A stretch of DNA of 64,000 bases from Minwuia thermotolerans (GCF_002924445.1 NZ_PIGG01000068.1:1-64000), one strand, 5' to 3'; positions 7,395 to 16,714 are shown, counted from the first letter of the stretch. A program made the numbers and translations. The notes: a model not told the origin generated them from the letters alone.

Positions 7395-9059
7395 ATGTCC
7401 CATCTCCGCCCCCGCGCCGAACTTACGACCCACGAAGTCAGCAACCAGCCGCCGCCGCTGGAGGACTACAATCTCTACCGCTCCGATGCGGCGTTGAAGG
7501 AAGCGCTGCACCGTCATGGCGCAGGCTGGGCCGAGGCGCATGTCGACGCCATGGGTGAGGAACTGGGCCGGGCCGAAACCTTCGAGCATGGCCGGCTCGC
7601 CAATGTCTTTCCCCCGGTGCTGAAGACCCATGACCGCTACGGCCACCGCATCGACGAGGCCGAGTTCCACCCCAGCTACCACCACATGATGGCGCTCGGC
7701 ATGCGCCACGGACAGCATTCGATCGCCTGGGAAGGGCGCAAGGGCGGGCATGCGGCGTACGCGGCGATGCTCTACATGACCTATCAGGTCGAGGGCGGCG
7801 TCTGCTGCCCGCTGACCATGACCTATGCGGCGATGCCGGCGCTGCAGCGCCAGCCGGAAGCGACGGAGACCTGGCGGAAGGGGATCATGAGCCACGAATA
7901 CGATCCGCGCTCCATCCCGCCGGAGCAGAAGACGGGGCTCACCATCGGCATGGCGATGACCGAGAAGCAGGGTGGCTCCGACGTGCGCGCCAACACCACG
8001 CGGGCAAGGCCGCTGGGCGCCGGGGGGCCGGGCGGCGAGTACGAACTGACCGGTCACAAGTGGTTCTGCTCGGCGCCCATGTGCGACGCCTTCCTGACGC
8101 TGGCCTACACGGACGAGGGGCTGTCGTGCTTCCTGATGCCGCGCTGGCGGCCCGACGGGTCGCGGAACGCATTCCAGCTTCAGCGGCTGAAAGACAAGCT
8201 GGGCAACAAGTCGAACGCATCCTCGGAGATCGAGTATCACGGCGCCTGGGCAGTGATGATCGGCGAGGAGGGACGCGGCGTCCGCACGATCATCGACATG
8301 GTGATGCACACCCGCCTGGACTGCACCGCCGGGCCGACGGCGCTGATGCGCCAGGCCGTGGCGCAGGCCGCGCATCACGTCGAACACCGCGTCGCTTTCC
8401 AGAAAAAACTCAGCCAGCAGCCGCTGATGCGCAACGTCATCGCCGACCTCTCGGTCGAGCAGGAGGCCGCGACGGCGATGTTCATGGCTGTCGCCCAGGC
8501 CTATGACGACGGCATGGCGGACGAGGAGGCGGCGGCCTTCGCCAGGATCGCCGTCTCGGTTTCCAAGTACTGGGCCAACAAGCGCGTGACGCCGCTGGTC
8601 GTGGAAGCCATGGAGTGCCTGGGCGGCGCCGGCTATGTCGAGGAGACGATCATGCCGCGGCTTTTCAAGGAAGCGCCGCTCAACGGCATCTGGGAAGGCT
8701 CGGGCAACGTCATCTGCCTGGACGTCCTGCGCGCCATGCAGCGCGAGCCCCATGCGCTGGAGCTGTTCCTGAAGAGCCTCAACGACGCCAAGGGCCGTGA
8801 TACGCGGCTGGACGCGGCAATCGACGACCTGGCGGGTGAGTTCGCCCGGCCCGAGGGGATCGAGATGCGCGCGCGGCGCATCGTCGAGAAAATGGCCATG
8901 ACCTGGCAGGGCGCGTTGCTGACCGCCGCTGCGCCGACGGCCGTCGCCGACGCTTTCCTCGCCAGCCGTCTCGACGGAGACTGGGGCCGGGCCTTCGGGA
9001 CGCTCCCCGACGGCCTGGATCTGCAGCCGATGATCGACCGCGCCATGCCGGCAGCCTGA
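7395..9059 (+). CDS. AidB-like acyl-CoA dehydrogenase
   Basis: This 554-residue flavoprotein belongs to the AidB branch of the acyl-CoA dehydrogenase superfamily. Clear landmarks are the flavin region GMAMTEKQGGSDVRANTT, GHKWFCSAPMCDAFL, and the C-terminal ECLGGAGYVEETIMPRLFKEAPLNGIWEGSGNV with the catalytic-type glutamate. AidB of E. coli belongs to the adaptive response to DNA alkylation and binds DNA. Here it is not near ada or alkB but beside a nitroreductase, so a metabolic or detoxification role is also possible. A good AGGGAGG ribosome site precedes the ATG. Confidence 0.92.
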   Translation: MSHLRPRAELTTHEVSNQPPPLEDYNLYRSDAALKEALHRHGAGWAEAHVDAMGEELGRAETFEHGRLANVFPPVLKTHDRYGHRIDEAEFHPSYHHMMALGMRHGQHSIAWEGRKGGHAAYAAMLYMTYQVEGGVCCPLTMTYAAMPALQRQPEATETWRKGIMSHEYDPRSIPPEQKTGLTIGMAMTEKQGGSDVRANTTRARPLGAGGPGGEYELTGHKWFCSAPMCDAFLTLAYTDEGLSCFLMPRWRPDGSRNAFQLQRLKDKLGNKSNASSEIEYHGAWAVMIGEEGRGVRTIIDMVMHTRLDCTAGPTALMRQAVAQAAHHVEHRVAFQKKLSQQPLMRNVIADLSVEQEAATAMFMAVAQAYDDGMADEEAAAFARIAVSVSKYWANKRVTPLVVEAMECLGGAGYVEETIMPRLFKEAPLNGIWEGSGNVICLDVLRAMQREPHALELFLKSLNDAKGRDTRLDAAIDDLAGEFARPEGIEMRARRIVEKMAMTWQGALLTAAAPTAVADAFLASRLDGDWGRAFGTLPDGLDLQPMIDRAMPAA

Positions 9060-9081
9060 ACCGAAACGCGGAGAACCGAGA

Positions 9082-9645
9082 ATGAAGCCAATCGAACTGG
9101 TCACCAACCGCGCCTCCGTCGGCCCGAAGCTGCAGACCGACGAGGAGATAACGGACGCGGAGCTGGAGACGCTTTACGCGGCGGCGATGACCGCGCCGGA
9201 CCACGGCAAGCTGACGCCGTGGCGGTTCCTCACCATCCGCGGCGAGGCGCGCGGCCGGCTGGGGGACATCTTTGCCGAAGCAGCGGAGAAGCGCGGGGAG
9301 GACGCCGGGGCGGTCGAGAAGGACCGCAAGAAGCCGCTCCGCTCACCCGTCGTGATCGCCGTCATCGCCCGTATCACGCCCGATCATCCGAAGGCCCCAC
9401 CAGTGGAGCAGGTGCTGGCGGCGGGCATGGCCGGCTACAACATGGTTCTGGCCGCGCAGGCGGAGGGCCTCGGCGCCATCTGGCTTTCCGGCGCGCCGGC
9501 CTATGACGGGCACGTGCTGCAGGCGCTCGGCATCGGCCCGGACGAGCAGCTTCTGGGTTTCATCTATGTGGGGCGGCCCAAGCGCGAGTTCGCCGGTCCC
9601 CGCCGCGCCGACTGGCGGCAGTTCGTCAGCGAGTGGACGGGGTAG
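9082..9645 (+). CDS. Nitroreductase family protein (YdjA-like)
   Basis: This 187-residue FMN-dependent oxidoreductase resembles the short YdjA-type nitroreductases. It has the RASVGP start region, the TAPDHGKLTPWRF motif that contacts FMN, and AGMAGYNMVLAAQAEGLGAIWLSG in the dimer core. These proteins reduce nitro compounds or related electron acceptors with NAD(P)H; the physiological substrate is usually unknown. It begins 22 bases after the AidB-like gene with GGAG upstream, so the two probably form an operon. It converges on the pterin dehydratase gene. Confidence 0.93.
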   Translation: MKPIELVTNRASVGPKLQTDEEITDAELETLYAAAMTAPDHGKLTPWRFLTIRGEARGRLGDIFAEAAEKRGEDAGAVEKDRKKPLRSPVVIAVIARITPDHPKAPPVEQVLAAGMAGYNMVLAAQAEGLGAIWLSGAPAYDGHVLQALGIGPDEQLLGFIYVGRPKREFAGPRRADWRQFVSEWTG

Positions 9646-9657
9646 CCGCCGGGCCGC

Positions 9658-9948
9658 CTAACCGGCCGCCTTGTCCATGAATTTCGCCAGCTTGACGTCC
9701 TTGTCCGTCAGCCCGCCGGCGTCGTGCGTCGAAAGCGTGACCTCGACGGTCTTGTAGACATTGAACCACTCGGGGTGGTGGTCCATCTTCTCGGCCTTCA
9801 GGGCGACGCGGCTCATGAAGCCGAAGGCCTCGTTGAAATCCCTGAACTCGAAGGTCCGCTTGATCGCGTCCCGGTCTTCCACCATCGACCAGCCCTTCAG
9901 TTCGGTGAGCGCCTCCTGGCGTTCCTTGTCGCTCAGCTTCTCGCCCAT
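9658..9948 (-). CDS. phhB: 4a-hydroxytetrahydrobiopterin dehydratase (pterin carbinolamine dehydratase)
   Basis: This 96-residue enzyme dehydrates 4a-hydroxytetrahydropterin, recycling the cofactor of aromatic amino acid hydroxylases. The active-site signature [15 protein letters not shown] with the HH pair is intact, and [19 protein letters not shown] follows as in the family. The ATG at 9948 gives [11 protein letters not shown], the normal family length; the frame runs further upstream but without homology. No phenylalanine hydroxylase gene is nearby. It converges on the nitroreductase gene with twelve bases between stops. Confidence 0.95.
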   Translation of the reverse strand: MGEKLSDKERQEALTELKGWSMVEDRDAIKRTFEFRDFNEAFGFMSRVALKAEKMDHHPEWFNVYKTVEVTLSTHDAGGLTDKDVKLAKFMDKAAG

Positions 9949-10069
9949 CTCGGCCTCCGTTGCCTGCGTTGTCGGTCCCACCGCATGTAGGACACATGGT
10001 GCCGGCTGGTAAGGGCGCTGCTGCGCCAGAGCATTGCCAAACCGTGCCCGCGGAGACAAATAGGAAGTC

Positions 10070-10468
10070 ATGAACCGCGCATTCATGCGAGACGCAGACC
10101 TCGAGACCATCGCCCGGCTGGGCGAGAAGGCGCTGTCGGAGATACCGCCGGAACTCGCGCAGCACTGCGAGGGACTGGTGATCCGCGCCGCGGAGTACGC
10201 CGATGACGAGGTGCTGGACGACCTCGGCATCGACCATCCGCTCGACCTGCTGGGTCTCTATCACGGCGTCGGCCTGCCCTGGAAATCGGTCAACGATCCC
10301 GGCGGCGACCAGGACATGGTCTGGCTCTACCGCCAGCCGATCCTCGATTACTGCCGGGAAACGGGCGAGGACCTCGAGCATGTCGTCCAGCATGTGCTGA
10401 TCCACGAGATCGGCCATCACTTCGGCTTCTCCGACGACGACATGGACCATATAGAAGCCGACGCGTAG
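10070..10468 (+). CDS. Zincin-like metallopeptidase family protein
   Basis: This 132-residue cytosolic protein has a zinc-protease-type helix, [13 protein letters not shown], at residues 112-124, with HExxH ligands and a downstream acidic run. It matches the small bacterial 'metallopeptidase family' of minimal zincins, whose substrates are unknown. The N-terminal half ([21 protein letters not shown] and [19 protein letters not shown]) also fits this family. It is followed 25 bases later by a cupin gene on the same strand. Confidence 0.9.
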   Translation: MNRAFMRDADLETIARLGEKALSEIPPELAQHCEGLVIRAAEYADDEVLDDLGIDHPLDLLGLYHGVGLPWKSVNDPGGDQDMVWLYRQPILDYCRETGEDLEHVVQHVLIHEIGHHFGFSDDDMDHIEADA

Positions 10469-10493
10469 ATTGGGCGGCGGGAGGAACGCCGCC

Positions 10494-10967
10494 ATGACCG
10501 AGACCTACCGCTTCGACGACCGCACCATTGCCTGGAAGCCCTTCGCCGGATTCGAGGGTCTCTACTACCACCTGCTCAGCGTCGATCACGACGCGCAGGT
10601 GGTCGATATGCTGATGAAATTCGATCCGCACGCCGAGTGCGTGCCGCACCGCCATGTCGGCCCCACGAAGACGCTGGTGCTGCAGGGCGAGCACAGTCTC
10701 TACGATCCCGTGCCGGACCACGGACCTGCCAATACCACCCGCAGGGCTTCGGGTTTCGGCGCCAACCGCGGCGACGAAACCCATATCGAGGGCGGCGGGG
10801 CGGACGGCGCCATCATCCTGCTGATGATGACCGCGCGCGATGGCGTGGTCTACGAGATCCTCGGTGCCGATGGCGGCGTCGAACGCAGGATCACGCTGGA
10901 CGATTTCCAGCGCGGCCTCGAGAAGCAGCAGCGCGATGGCCGGACCCGTCAACGGGTCCAGCAGTAG
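10494..10967 (+). CDS. Cupin-domain protein (acetylacetone dioxygenase/ChrR-like)
   Basis: This 157-residue single-domain cupin has metal-ligand histidines in ECVPHRHVGPTKTLVLQGEHSLY, resembling ChrR-type or acetylacetone-cleaving cupins. The ATG at 10494 is preceded by GGGAGG with ten bases of spacing. The C-terminal part (ITLDDFQRGLEKQQRD) is outside the barrel. Its reaction cannot be assigned. It may be co-transcribed with the metallopeptidase before it, and a strong hairpin follows. Confidence 0.82.
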   Translation: MTETYRFDDRTIAWKPFAGFEGLYYHLLSVDHDAQVVDMLMKFDPHAECVPHRHVGPTKTLVLQGEHSLYDPVPDHGPANTTRRASGFGANRGDETHIEGGGADGAIILLMMTARDGVVYEILGADGGVERRITLDDFQRGLEKQQRDGRTRQRVQQ

Positions 10968-11068
10968 GCGGCCACGACTTGGTTGGCGACGCCATCCGTT
11001 CGAGTAGGCCTCGAGCAGATCGAATCCGTTGCCGTCCTCGGGCCTGACGAGCCTGTCCCGGACCCCTT

Positions 11069-11103
11069 CCCGGCCGGTCGTAGTGCGCGCGGGACCGGCC
11101 GGG
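11069..11103. terminator. Strong hairpin between convergent genes
   Basis: A perfect 11-bp stem (CCCGGCCGGTC paired with GACCGGCCGGG, loop 13 bases) lies in the 150-base gap between the cupin gene and the convergent CoA-transferase gene. There is no long T run on either side, so termination would rest on stem strength. It could serve both directions. Confidence 0.5.
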
Positions 11104-11117
11104 AGAGCACACGCCGG

Positions 11118-12398
11118 TCAGCCGGGCCAGAGGCCCTTTGTCATGTCGTGCCAGGCGTCGCGCAATTCCTCGCGGAAATCGGGCCCCGCGATCTCGATCA
11201 GCGCCTCGGGCCGCTGGTGCACGGGCAGGTTCTTCAGATGGGCCGCGCCATGCTCGGTGACGACATGGTCGATGTCGGTGCGGAGTCCGGTCGTGATCCC
11301 CAGCGGATCGAGGCCGGCGACGATGCGGCTGACCTTGCCGCGCGCGGCGGTGGCGGTCATGGCCAGGATCGCCTTGCCGCCCCGGCTGCGCTGCGCGCCG
11401 CGCATGAAGTCGACCGAACCGCCGGTGCCGGAAATCTGGCGGCCCTTCACGGTCTCGGCGTTGAGCTGGCCGAACAGGTCGACCTCCAGCCCCGAATTGA
11501 TCGAGATGAAATTGTCGATCCGGCCGATGACCGCCGAATCATGGGTGTAGGAGATCGGCCGCCAGGCGATGTCACGCCGCCCGTCGGTCCAGTCGTAGAG
11601 CGCCTGGGAGCCGTTGGGGACGCCGGCCACGTGGAGCCCGGTGTCGATGGACTTGCGCCGGCCATTGGCGTTGCCGTTGTCGATCAGCTCCGGCATGCCG
11701 TCGGCCAGCATGCCCGAATGAATGCCGAGATCATTCTTGGTCCTGAGCGCGCGCAGGAGCGCCACGGGCAGCGTCCCGATCCCGATCTGGATGCAGTCGC
11801 CGTCCGCGATCATGGCGGCGACGTTGTCGGCGACCGCCTGCACGTCCGGCGTGATCTCGCCAATGCCGAGCGTCGGTCCGGGATGGTCGGTGCGGACGGC
11901 GATGTCGATCCGGTCCGCCGGCACCGGCGGGGCGCTGCCGCCGTCGGGCATGCCGGCATTGATCTCCGCGATCACCAGCTTCGCCTTGTCGAGGACCGCG
12001 GACTGGCTGTCCAGGCCGAAGCCGTGGCGGTAGGTCCCGTCCGGCCCCTCGCGCAGCGACACCAGCGCGACGTCGATGTCGAGGTCCTGCTCCAGATAGC
12101 GGTAGAGGGCGTGATACTGCTTGGGGATGAACGCCGTCTTCCCGCTTGCCATGCTGTCGCGGTTGTCCGGCGTGCCGAAGAAGGCGATGGCGCGTGCGCT
12201 CTCGTGCAGCGACGAATAGTCGTTGCGGTTCATCCCCGGTACGGCGACGCCGACGAAGGTGCAGCCGCGGCCCGCCTCCGGGTCGGCGGCGATCGCCGAA
12301 ACCAGATCCGTCGGCTCCCCGGCCGAGCCCTGGATGTAGACCGTGGCGCCGGCGGGAATGCGCTTCACCGCTTCCGCCGCCTCCAGAAATTCCGTCAT
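11118..12398 (-). CDS. Acetyl-CoA hydrolase/CoA-transferase family protein
   Basis: This 426-residue single-chain CoA transferase belongs to the acetyl-CoA hydrolase/4-hydroxybutyrate CoA-transferase group. Conserved parts are the N-terminal AcetylCoA_hydro domain (to about 180) and the C-terminal domain with GIHSGMLADGMPELID, ISINSGLEVDLFGQLNAE and GISGTGGSVDF-like ISGTGGSVDFMRGA. The glutamate in SGLEVDL is the likely acyl-CoA-forming residue. Such enzymes move CoA between small acids such as acetate and a product acid. GGGGAGG precedes its ATG. It diverges from an SDR gene, with which it may form a small catabolic locus. Confidence 0.88.
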   Translation of the reverse strand: MTEFLEAAEAVKRIPAGATVYIQGSAGEPTDLVSAIAADPEAGRGCTFVGVAVPGMNRNDYSSLHESARAIAFFGTPDNRDSMASGKTAFIPKQYHALYRYLEQDLDIDVALVSLREGPDGTYRHGFGLDSQSAVLDKAKLVIAEINAGMPDGGSAPPVPADRIDIAVRTDHPGPTLGIGEITPDVQAVADNVAAMIADGDCIQIGIGTLPVALLRALRTKNDLGIHSGMLADGMPELIDNGNANGRRKSIDTGLHVAGVPNGSQALYDWTDGRRDIAWRPISYTHDSAVIGRIDNFISINSGLEVDLFGQLNAETVKGRQISGTGGSVDFMRGAQRSRGGKAILAMTATAARGKVSRIVAGLDPLGITTGLRTDIDHVVTEHGAAHLKNLPVHQRPEALIEIAGPDFREELRDAWHDMTKGLWPG

Positions 12399-12496
12399 GC
12401 GCTTGCCTCCCCTGATTCCGGCAACAGGTTACAGGCGGAGAAAGAGGGAGGACAGGGAATGGAAGCCAGGGATTACGCTGCCGCGGGTCGCGCCGG

Positions 12497-13198
12497 ATGA
12501 GCCGGCCTCACTGTCTCGTCGTCGGCGTCGGGCCGGGGCTCGGCCTGCACGTCGTCCAGACGTTTCTTGCGGGCGGCTATCGCGTCTCCATGATGGCGCG
12601 CCATGAAGGCCGGTTGGCGACATGGGAAAGCGAGAACCCGGGCGCGACCGGATTCGCCACCGACATCGCCGACATCGAGAGCTACCGCGCCGCGCTGAAG
12701 CGCGTGGTCGAGGCGCAGGGCCTGCCGGACGTTGTCATCTACAACGCGGCGATCGCAGCCTTCGGCGGCTACGAAGACGTGACCGTCGAGCAGTTCGAGG
12801 GCGCATTCCGCGTCAACGCGACGGGGCCGCTGGTCACGGCGCAGGAACTCTGTCCCGCCATGGTCGAGCGCGGAACGGGTCGGCTGATCGTCACCGGCAA
12901 CACCGGCGCACTGCGCGGCAAGCCGGACTTCATCGGCTGGTCGCCGTCCAAGGCAGGCGGGCGGATCGTCGCCGAGGCGCTGGCCCGGGATCTCGGGCCG
13001 CAGGGCGTCCACGTCGCCTATGTCGTGGTCGATGCGCTGATCGACATGCCCTTCGTCCGCAGGCGCTGGCCGGACATCGACGAATCCAGGCTGGCGAATC
13101 CCGCCGACCTGGCCGCAGAGATCTACCGCACCGCGCATCAGCCGGCTTCGGCGCGCTCCTTCATGGTGGAACTGCGTCCAGCTGGCGAACCGTGGTAG
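12497..13198 (+). CDS. Short-chain dehydrogenase/reductase-like protein with Trp in place of the catalytic Tyr
   Basis: This 233-residue Rossmann protein has SDR landmarks: a glycine-rich loop VVGVGPGLGLHV at residues 8-19 (shifted from the usual TGxxxGxG), NAAIAAFGG near 83-91 and NATGP near 107-111. The active-site segment reads FIGWSPSK, with Trp148 where the catalytic tyrosine of YxxxK is expected; Lys152 is kept. The position of the usual serine is Asn/Thr135-136. It is therefore either an atypical SDR or a non-catalytic one. It precedes the hyuA gene by 37 bases and may be co-transcribed. Confidence 0.85.
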   Translation: MSRPHCLVVGVGPGLGLHVVQTFLAGGYRVSMMARHEGRLATWESENPGATGFATDIADIESYRAALKRVVEAQGLPDVVIYNAAIAAFGGYEDVTVEQFEGAFRVNATGPLVTAQELCPAMVERGTGRLIVTGNTGALRGKPDFIGWSPSKAGGRIVAEALARDLGPQGVHVAYVVVDALIDMPFVRRRWPDIDESRLANPADLAAEIYRTAHQPASARSFMVELRPAGEPW

Positions 13199-13235
13199 AG
13201 ATTCACGGTCTCGGATCAGGGGAGGATTGGGGCGC

Positions 13236-15242
13236 ATGCGTGTAGGTGTGGAAGTCGGCGGTACGTTCACCGACCTTGTGGCCATCGGCGAGGACGGACG
13301 ATTGAAGGTGGCCAAGGTGCCTTCGACCCCGTCGCGCCCGGACGAGGGCGCTCTGGCGGCGATCGAGGCGGCAGGCCTGGATCTGTCGCAGGTCGACGAT
13401 CTCGTTCACGGCTCGACGGTGGCGACCAACGCCATTCTGGAGCGCAAGGGCGCCAGGGTGATGCTGGTGACGACGGAGGGGATGCGCGACATCCTGTTCC
13501 TGCAGCGCCACAATCGCCGGCGCATCTACGATCTCGCCTACGCCAAGCCGGAGCCGGTGGTGCGCCGCCGCGATGTGGTCGAGGCGCCCGAGCGCATCGG
13601 CGCCGACGGCAAGGTGGCGACGCCGCTCGATCTCGAGTCGACCATGGAGCGCATCGCCGAGCGCATGGCCGAGGATGACGGCTATGGCGCTGTGGCCATC
13701 TGCCTGCTCAACGCCTATGTCGACCCGGCCCACGAACAGCAACTGGCGGACGCCATCCGGGCGCGCTTCCAGCAACTCAAGGTGACCTGCTCGTCGGACG
13801 TCTGCCGGGAGTTCCGCGAATACGAGCGCGCCTCCACGACGGCGCTTGCGGCCTATGTGCAGCCGGTGATCGACGCCTATCTCGGCCGCTTTTCCGAGGC
13901 GCTGGCGGCACGCGGCCATCGCGGGCGGTTCTCGGTCATGCAGTCGAACGGCGGCAGGCTGCCGGCGGCGGGCATGGCGAAGTCCGCGATCACGGCCCTG
14001 TTCTCCGGACCCGCGGCTGGCGTGGTCGGCGCGGCGCGCCAGGCCGGCCGTTCCGGTATCGGCAACATCATCACCTTCGACATGGGCGGCACATCGACCG
14101 ATGTCTGCCTGGTCCGCGACGGCCAGCCCGACCTCGCGCCGTCCACGGAGATCGACGGGCTGCCCGTGAAGACGCCGGTGATCGACATCGCCACGGTCGG
14201 GGCGGGCGGCGGCTCCGTGGTCTGGATCGACGATGGCGGTCTGTTGCGCGTCGGCCCGGAATCCGCGGGCGCCGAGCCGGGGCCGGCCTGCTATGGCCGC
14301 GGCGGGACGACGCCCACCATCACCGATTGCCACCTGGTACGGGGCACCATCCGCGCCGAGACATTCCTCGGCGGCGACATGATGCTGGACCGCGACGCCG
14401 CGGCGTCGGCGCTGAAGCCGGTGGCGGAGCGCCTGGGCCTGTCGCTGACGGAGGCCGCGGACGCCGCGATCCGCGTGGCCGAGGCCAATATCGTCCGTGC
14501 CATCCAGCGCATCTCGACCGAGCGCGGCCACGATCCGCGCGACTTCGCGCTGGCGCCCTTCGGCGGGGCCGGCCCCATGCTGGCCTGCCGGGTGGCCGAG
14601 GACCTCGGCATCGCCACCGTGGTGGTGCCGCCGGCGGCGGGCGTGCTGTCCGCCTATGGCCTGCTGGCCTCGGATTTCGTCCATTTCGAGAGCGTGACGC
14701 GGCAAACGCGCCTCTCCGCCGATGCGATGGACGAGATCCGCGCGACCATTGACGAAGTTTCCGCCGCCGCGGCGAAGCAGTTGAAGGAACTGGGACTTGG
14801 CGGTCCCATCGAGACCCGGATCAGCCTGGACATGCGCTATGTCGGCCAGGCCTTCGAGATCGCCGTCGACCTGCCGGGCGAAGGCCGCGGGATCGATGCG
14901 GAGACGATCGGCCGGCTGTTCGCGGAAGCGCATCACCGCGTCTTCGAGTTCGACAAGGCGGGCGGCGCGGCCATCGAGATCGTCGCCTTCCGCGCCCGCG
15001 CCGCAGCCTCGCCGGGCGCGCCGCCGGAACTGGAAGGCGATGCCGGCGGCGCGGAGCCGGCGACCGTCACTCTGTTCGAGCGCGGCACGGAACAGCAGGC
15101 GGCCTGCGGTCCGCGCCCCGCGGCTGGCAGCACGCTGGCCGGGCCGGCGCTGATCGAGGACGGCACCTCGACCATTCTGCTGGCCAGCGGCTGGTCCGGC
15201 GCGGTGGACGGGGCGAACAACCTGATCCTGAAGCGTGGCTGA
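13236..15242 (+). CDS. hyuA: Hydantoinase/oxoprolinase subunit A (HyuA) family protein
   Basis: This 668-residue protein is the ATP-binding A-type subunit of the hydantoinase/5-oxoprolinase family. It has the N-terminal Hydant_A_N domain with VGVEVGGTFTDLVAIG, the STVATNAILERKGARVMLVTTEGMRD motif, and the Hydantoinase_A core with ITFDMGGTSTDVCLV and VGAGGGSVVWID. ATG at 13236 follows AGGGGAGG at ten bases. The family hydrolyses cyclic amides such as N-methylhydantoin or 5-oxoproline and usually needs a B subunit. No hyuB is next to it; the following gene is a flavin-linked dehydrogenase. Confidence 0.93.
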   Translation: MRVGVEVGGTFTDLVAIGEDGRLKVAKVPSTPSRPDEGALAAIEAAGLDLSQVDDLVHGSTVATNAILERKGARVMLVTTEGMRDILFLQRHNRRRIYDLAYAKPEPVVRRRDVVEAPERIGADGKVATPLDLESTMERIAERMAEDDGYGAVAICLLNAYVDPAHEQQLADAIRARFQQLKVTCSSDVCREFREYERASTTALAAYVQPVIDAYLGRFSEALAARGHRGRFSVMQSNGGRLPAAGMAKSAITALFSGPAAGVVGAARQAGRSGIGNIITFDMGGTSTDVCLVRDGQPDLAPSTEIDGLPVKTPVIDIATVGAGGGSVVWIDDGGLLRVGPESAGAEPGPACYGRGGTTPTITDCHLVRGTIRAETFLGGDMMLDRDAAASALKPVAERLGLSLTEAADAAIRVAEANIVRAIQRISTERGHDPRDFALAPFGGAGPMLACRVAEDLGIATVVVPPAAGVLSAYGLLASDFVHFESVTRQTRLSADAMDEIRATIDEVSAAAAKQLKELGLGGPIETRISLDMRYVGQAFEIAVDLPGEGRGIDAETIGRLFAEAHHRVFEFDKAGGAAIEIVAFRARAAASPGAPPELEGDAGGAEPATVTLFERGTEQQAACGPRPAAGSTLAGPALIEDGTSTILLASGWSGAVDGANNLILKRG

Positions 15243-15289
15243 GCAGTGCGCCGGATGCGGCCGCAGGCGATCTGCATTACATTGGTCCC

Positions 15290-16714
15290 ATGAACGAGAT
15301 TGCGCGCGGCACGATTGAAAGGCTGATCGCGGTCGTCGGGCCGCAGGGCGCGATCACCGATCCGGACGACATGGCGCCCTATCTGGTCGAGTGGCGCGAC
15401 AAGTGGCGCGGCAAGTCGGCGCTGGTGCTGCGGCCCTCGTCGACCGCGGAGGTGGCGGAGATCGTGCGCATCTGCGCCGAGACCGGCACCGCGATCGTCC
15501 CCCAGGGCGGCAATACCGGACTCGTGGGCGGCTCCATTCCCTTCGAGGGCGGCGACGAGATCGTCCTCTCGCTCGGCCGCATGAACCGTGTGCGCGCGGT
15601 TGACCCGCTGAACGACACCATCACCGTCGAGGCGGGCTGTGTCCTGGCCGACGTACAGGCGGCAGCGGACGAGGCCGGACGGCTGTTCCCGATGCGCATC
15701 GCCTCCGAAGGCACCTGCCAGATCGGCGGCAACCTGTCGACCAACGCCGGCGGCACGGCGGTGCTGCGCTACGGCAACATGCGCGATCTGGTGCTGGGGC
15801 TGGAGGTGGTGCTGCCCGACGGTCGCGTCTGGAACGGGCTGCGCGGCCTGCGCAAGGACAATACCGGCTATGACCTGAAGCATCTCTTCATCGGCGCGGA
15901 GGGAACGCTGGGCGTCATCACGGCGGCGGTGCTGAAGCTCTACCCCAGGCCCGCGGACCGGCAGGTGGCCTTTGCCGCGATCCCGAATCCCGAGGCCGCC
16001 GTCGAGCTGCTGTCGCTGGCCAAGGACGTTTCCGGCGGCCAGGTCACGGGTTTCGAGATCCTGCCCCGGCTCGGGCTCGAACTGGTCATGAAATCCCTCC
16101 CCGACGCGCGCGATCCCTTCGGTGACCTCCATCCCTGGTACGTGCTGATCGAGATGTCCTCGGGCGAGGGCGGGGGCGCCCTGCGCGAGGCGATGGAAAC
16201 GGCGCTGGCGCGTGGTTACGAGAAGGAACTGGTAGCCGACGCCACGATCGCCGAATCCGAAGCCCAGGCGCAGCAGCTCTGGGCGTTGCGCGAAGGACTT
16301 TCCGAATCCCAGAAACTCGCCGGCGGTTCCATCAAGCACGATGTCTCAATCCCGGTGCCGAAGATGCCGGCCTTCATCGCCCGCGCCGACCGCGCGCTGG
16401 AAGAGGTGATTCCGGGTTTCCGCTCGCTCGCCTTCGGCCATATCGGCGACGGCAATGTCCACTACAATCCGCTGCAGCCCGAAGGCGCCGACGCCGAGGC
16501 CTATCTCGCCCGCTGGCAGGAGGTGGCCGACGTGGTCCACGGTATCGTCCACGAAATGGGCGGCTCGATCAGCGCCGAGCACGGGCTGGGCCGGCTGAAG
16601 CGCGACGAGGTGCGGCGCTACAAGTCGGAGGTCGAACTGGAGCTGATGGCCTCGATCAAGCGCATGCTCGATCCGGACAACATCATGAACCCCGGAAAGG
16701 TGATCAGCCCGTAA
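15290..16714 (+). CDS. FAD-linked 2-hydroxyacid dehydrogenase (GlcD/D-2-hydroxyglutarate dehydrogenase-like)
   Basis: This 474-residue flavoprotein has an N-terminal PCMH FAD-binding domain (about 40-220, with VPQGGNTGLVGGS and TNAGGTAVLRYGNMRDLVLGLE) and a C-terminal FAD-oxidase_C domain (GHIGDGNVHYNPLQP and SISAEHGLGRLKRDE). The family oxidises D-2-hydroxyacids such as D-lactate, glycolate or D-2-hydroxyglutarate, passing electrons to an ETF or quinone. The substrate cannot be decided from sequence. It follows hyuA closely, and its last 11 bases overlap the end of the convergent histidine kinase gene. Confidence 0.92.
   Translation: MNEIARGTIERLIAVVGPQGAITDPDDMAPYLVEWRDKWRGKSALVLRPSSTAEVAEIVRICAETGTAIVPQGGNTGLVGGSIPFEGGDEIVLSLGRMNRVRAVDPLNDTITVEAGCVLADVQAAADEAGRLFPMRIASEGTCQIGGNLSTNAGGTAVLRYGNMRDLVLGLEVVLPDGRVWNGLRGLRKDNTGYDLKHLFIGAEGTLGVITAAVLKLYPRPADRQVAFAAIPNPEAAVELLSLAKDVSGGQVTGFEILPRLGLELVMKSLPDARDPFGDLHPWYVLIEMSSGEGGGALREAMETALARGYEKELVADATIAESEAQAQQLWALREGLSESQKLAGGSIKHDVSIPVPKMPAFIARADRALEEVIPGFRSLAFGHIGDGNVHYNPLQPEGADAEAYLARWQEVADVVHGIVHEMGGSISAEHGLGRLKRDEVRRYKSEVELELMASIKRMLDPDNIMNPGKVISP

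Noticed and set aside
6093-9107. A reverse-strand open frame of about 1000 codons opposite timA's end, mltA and the AidB-like gene
   Set aside because: It lies antisense to well-supported genes with intact domains. Its translation is Arg/Gly/His-rich with no recognisable motifs, the usual result of high third-position GC in the opposite frame.
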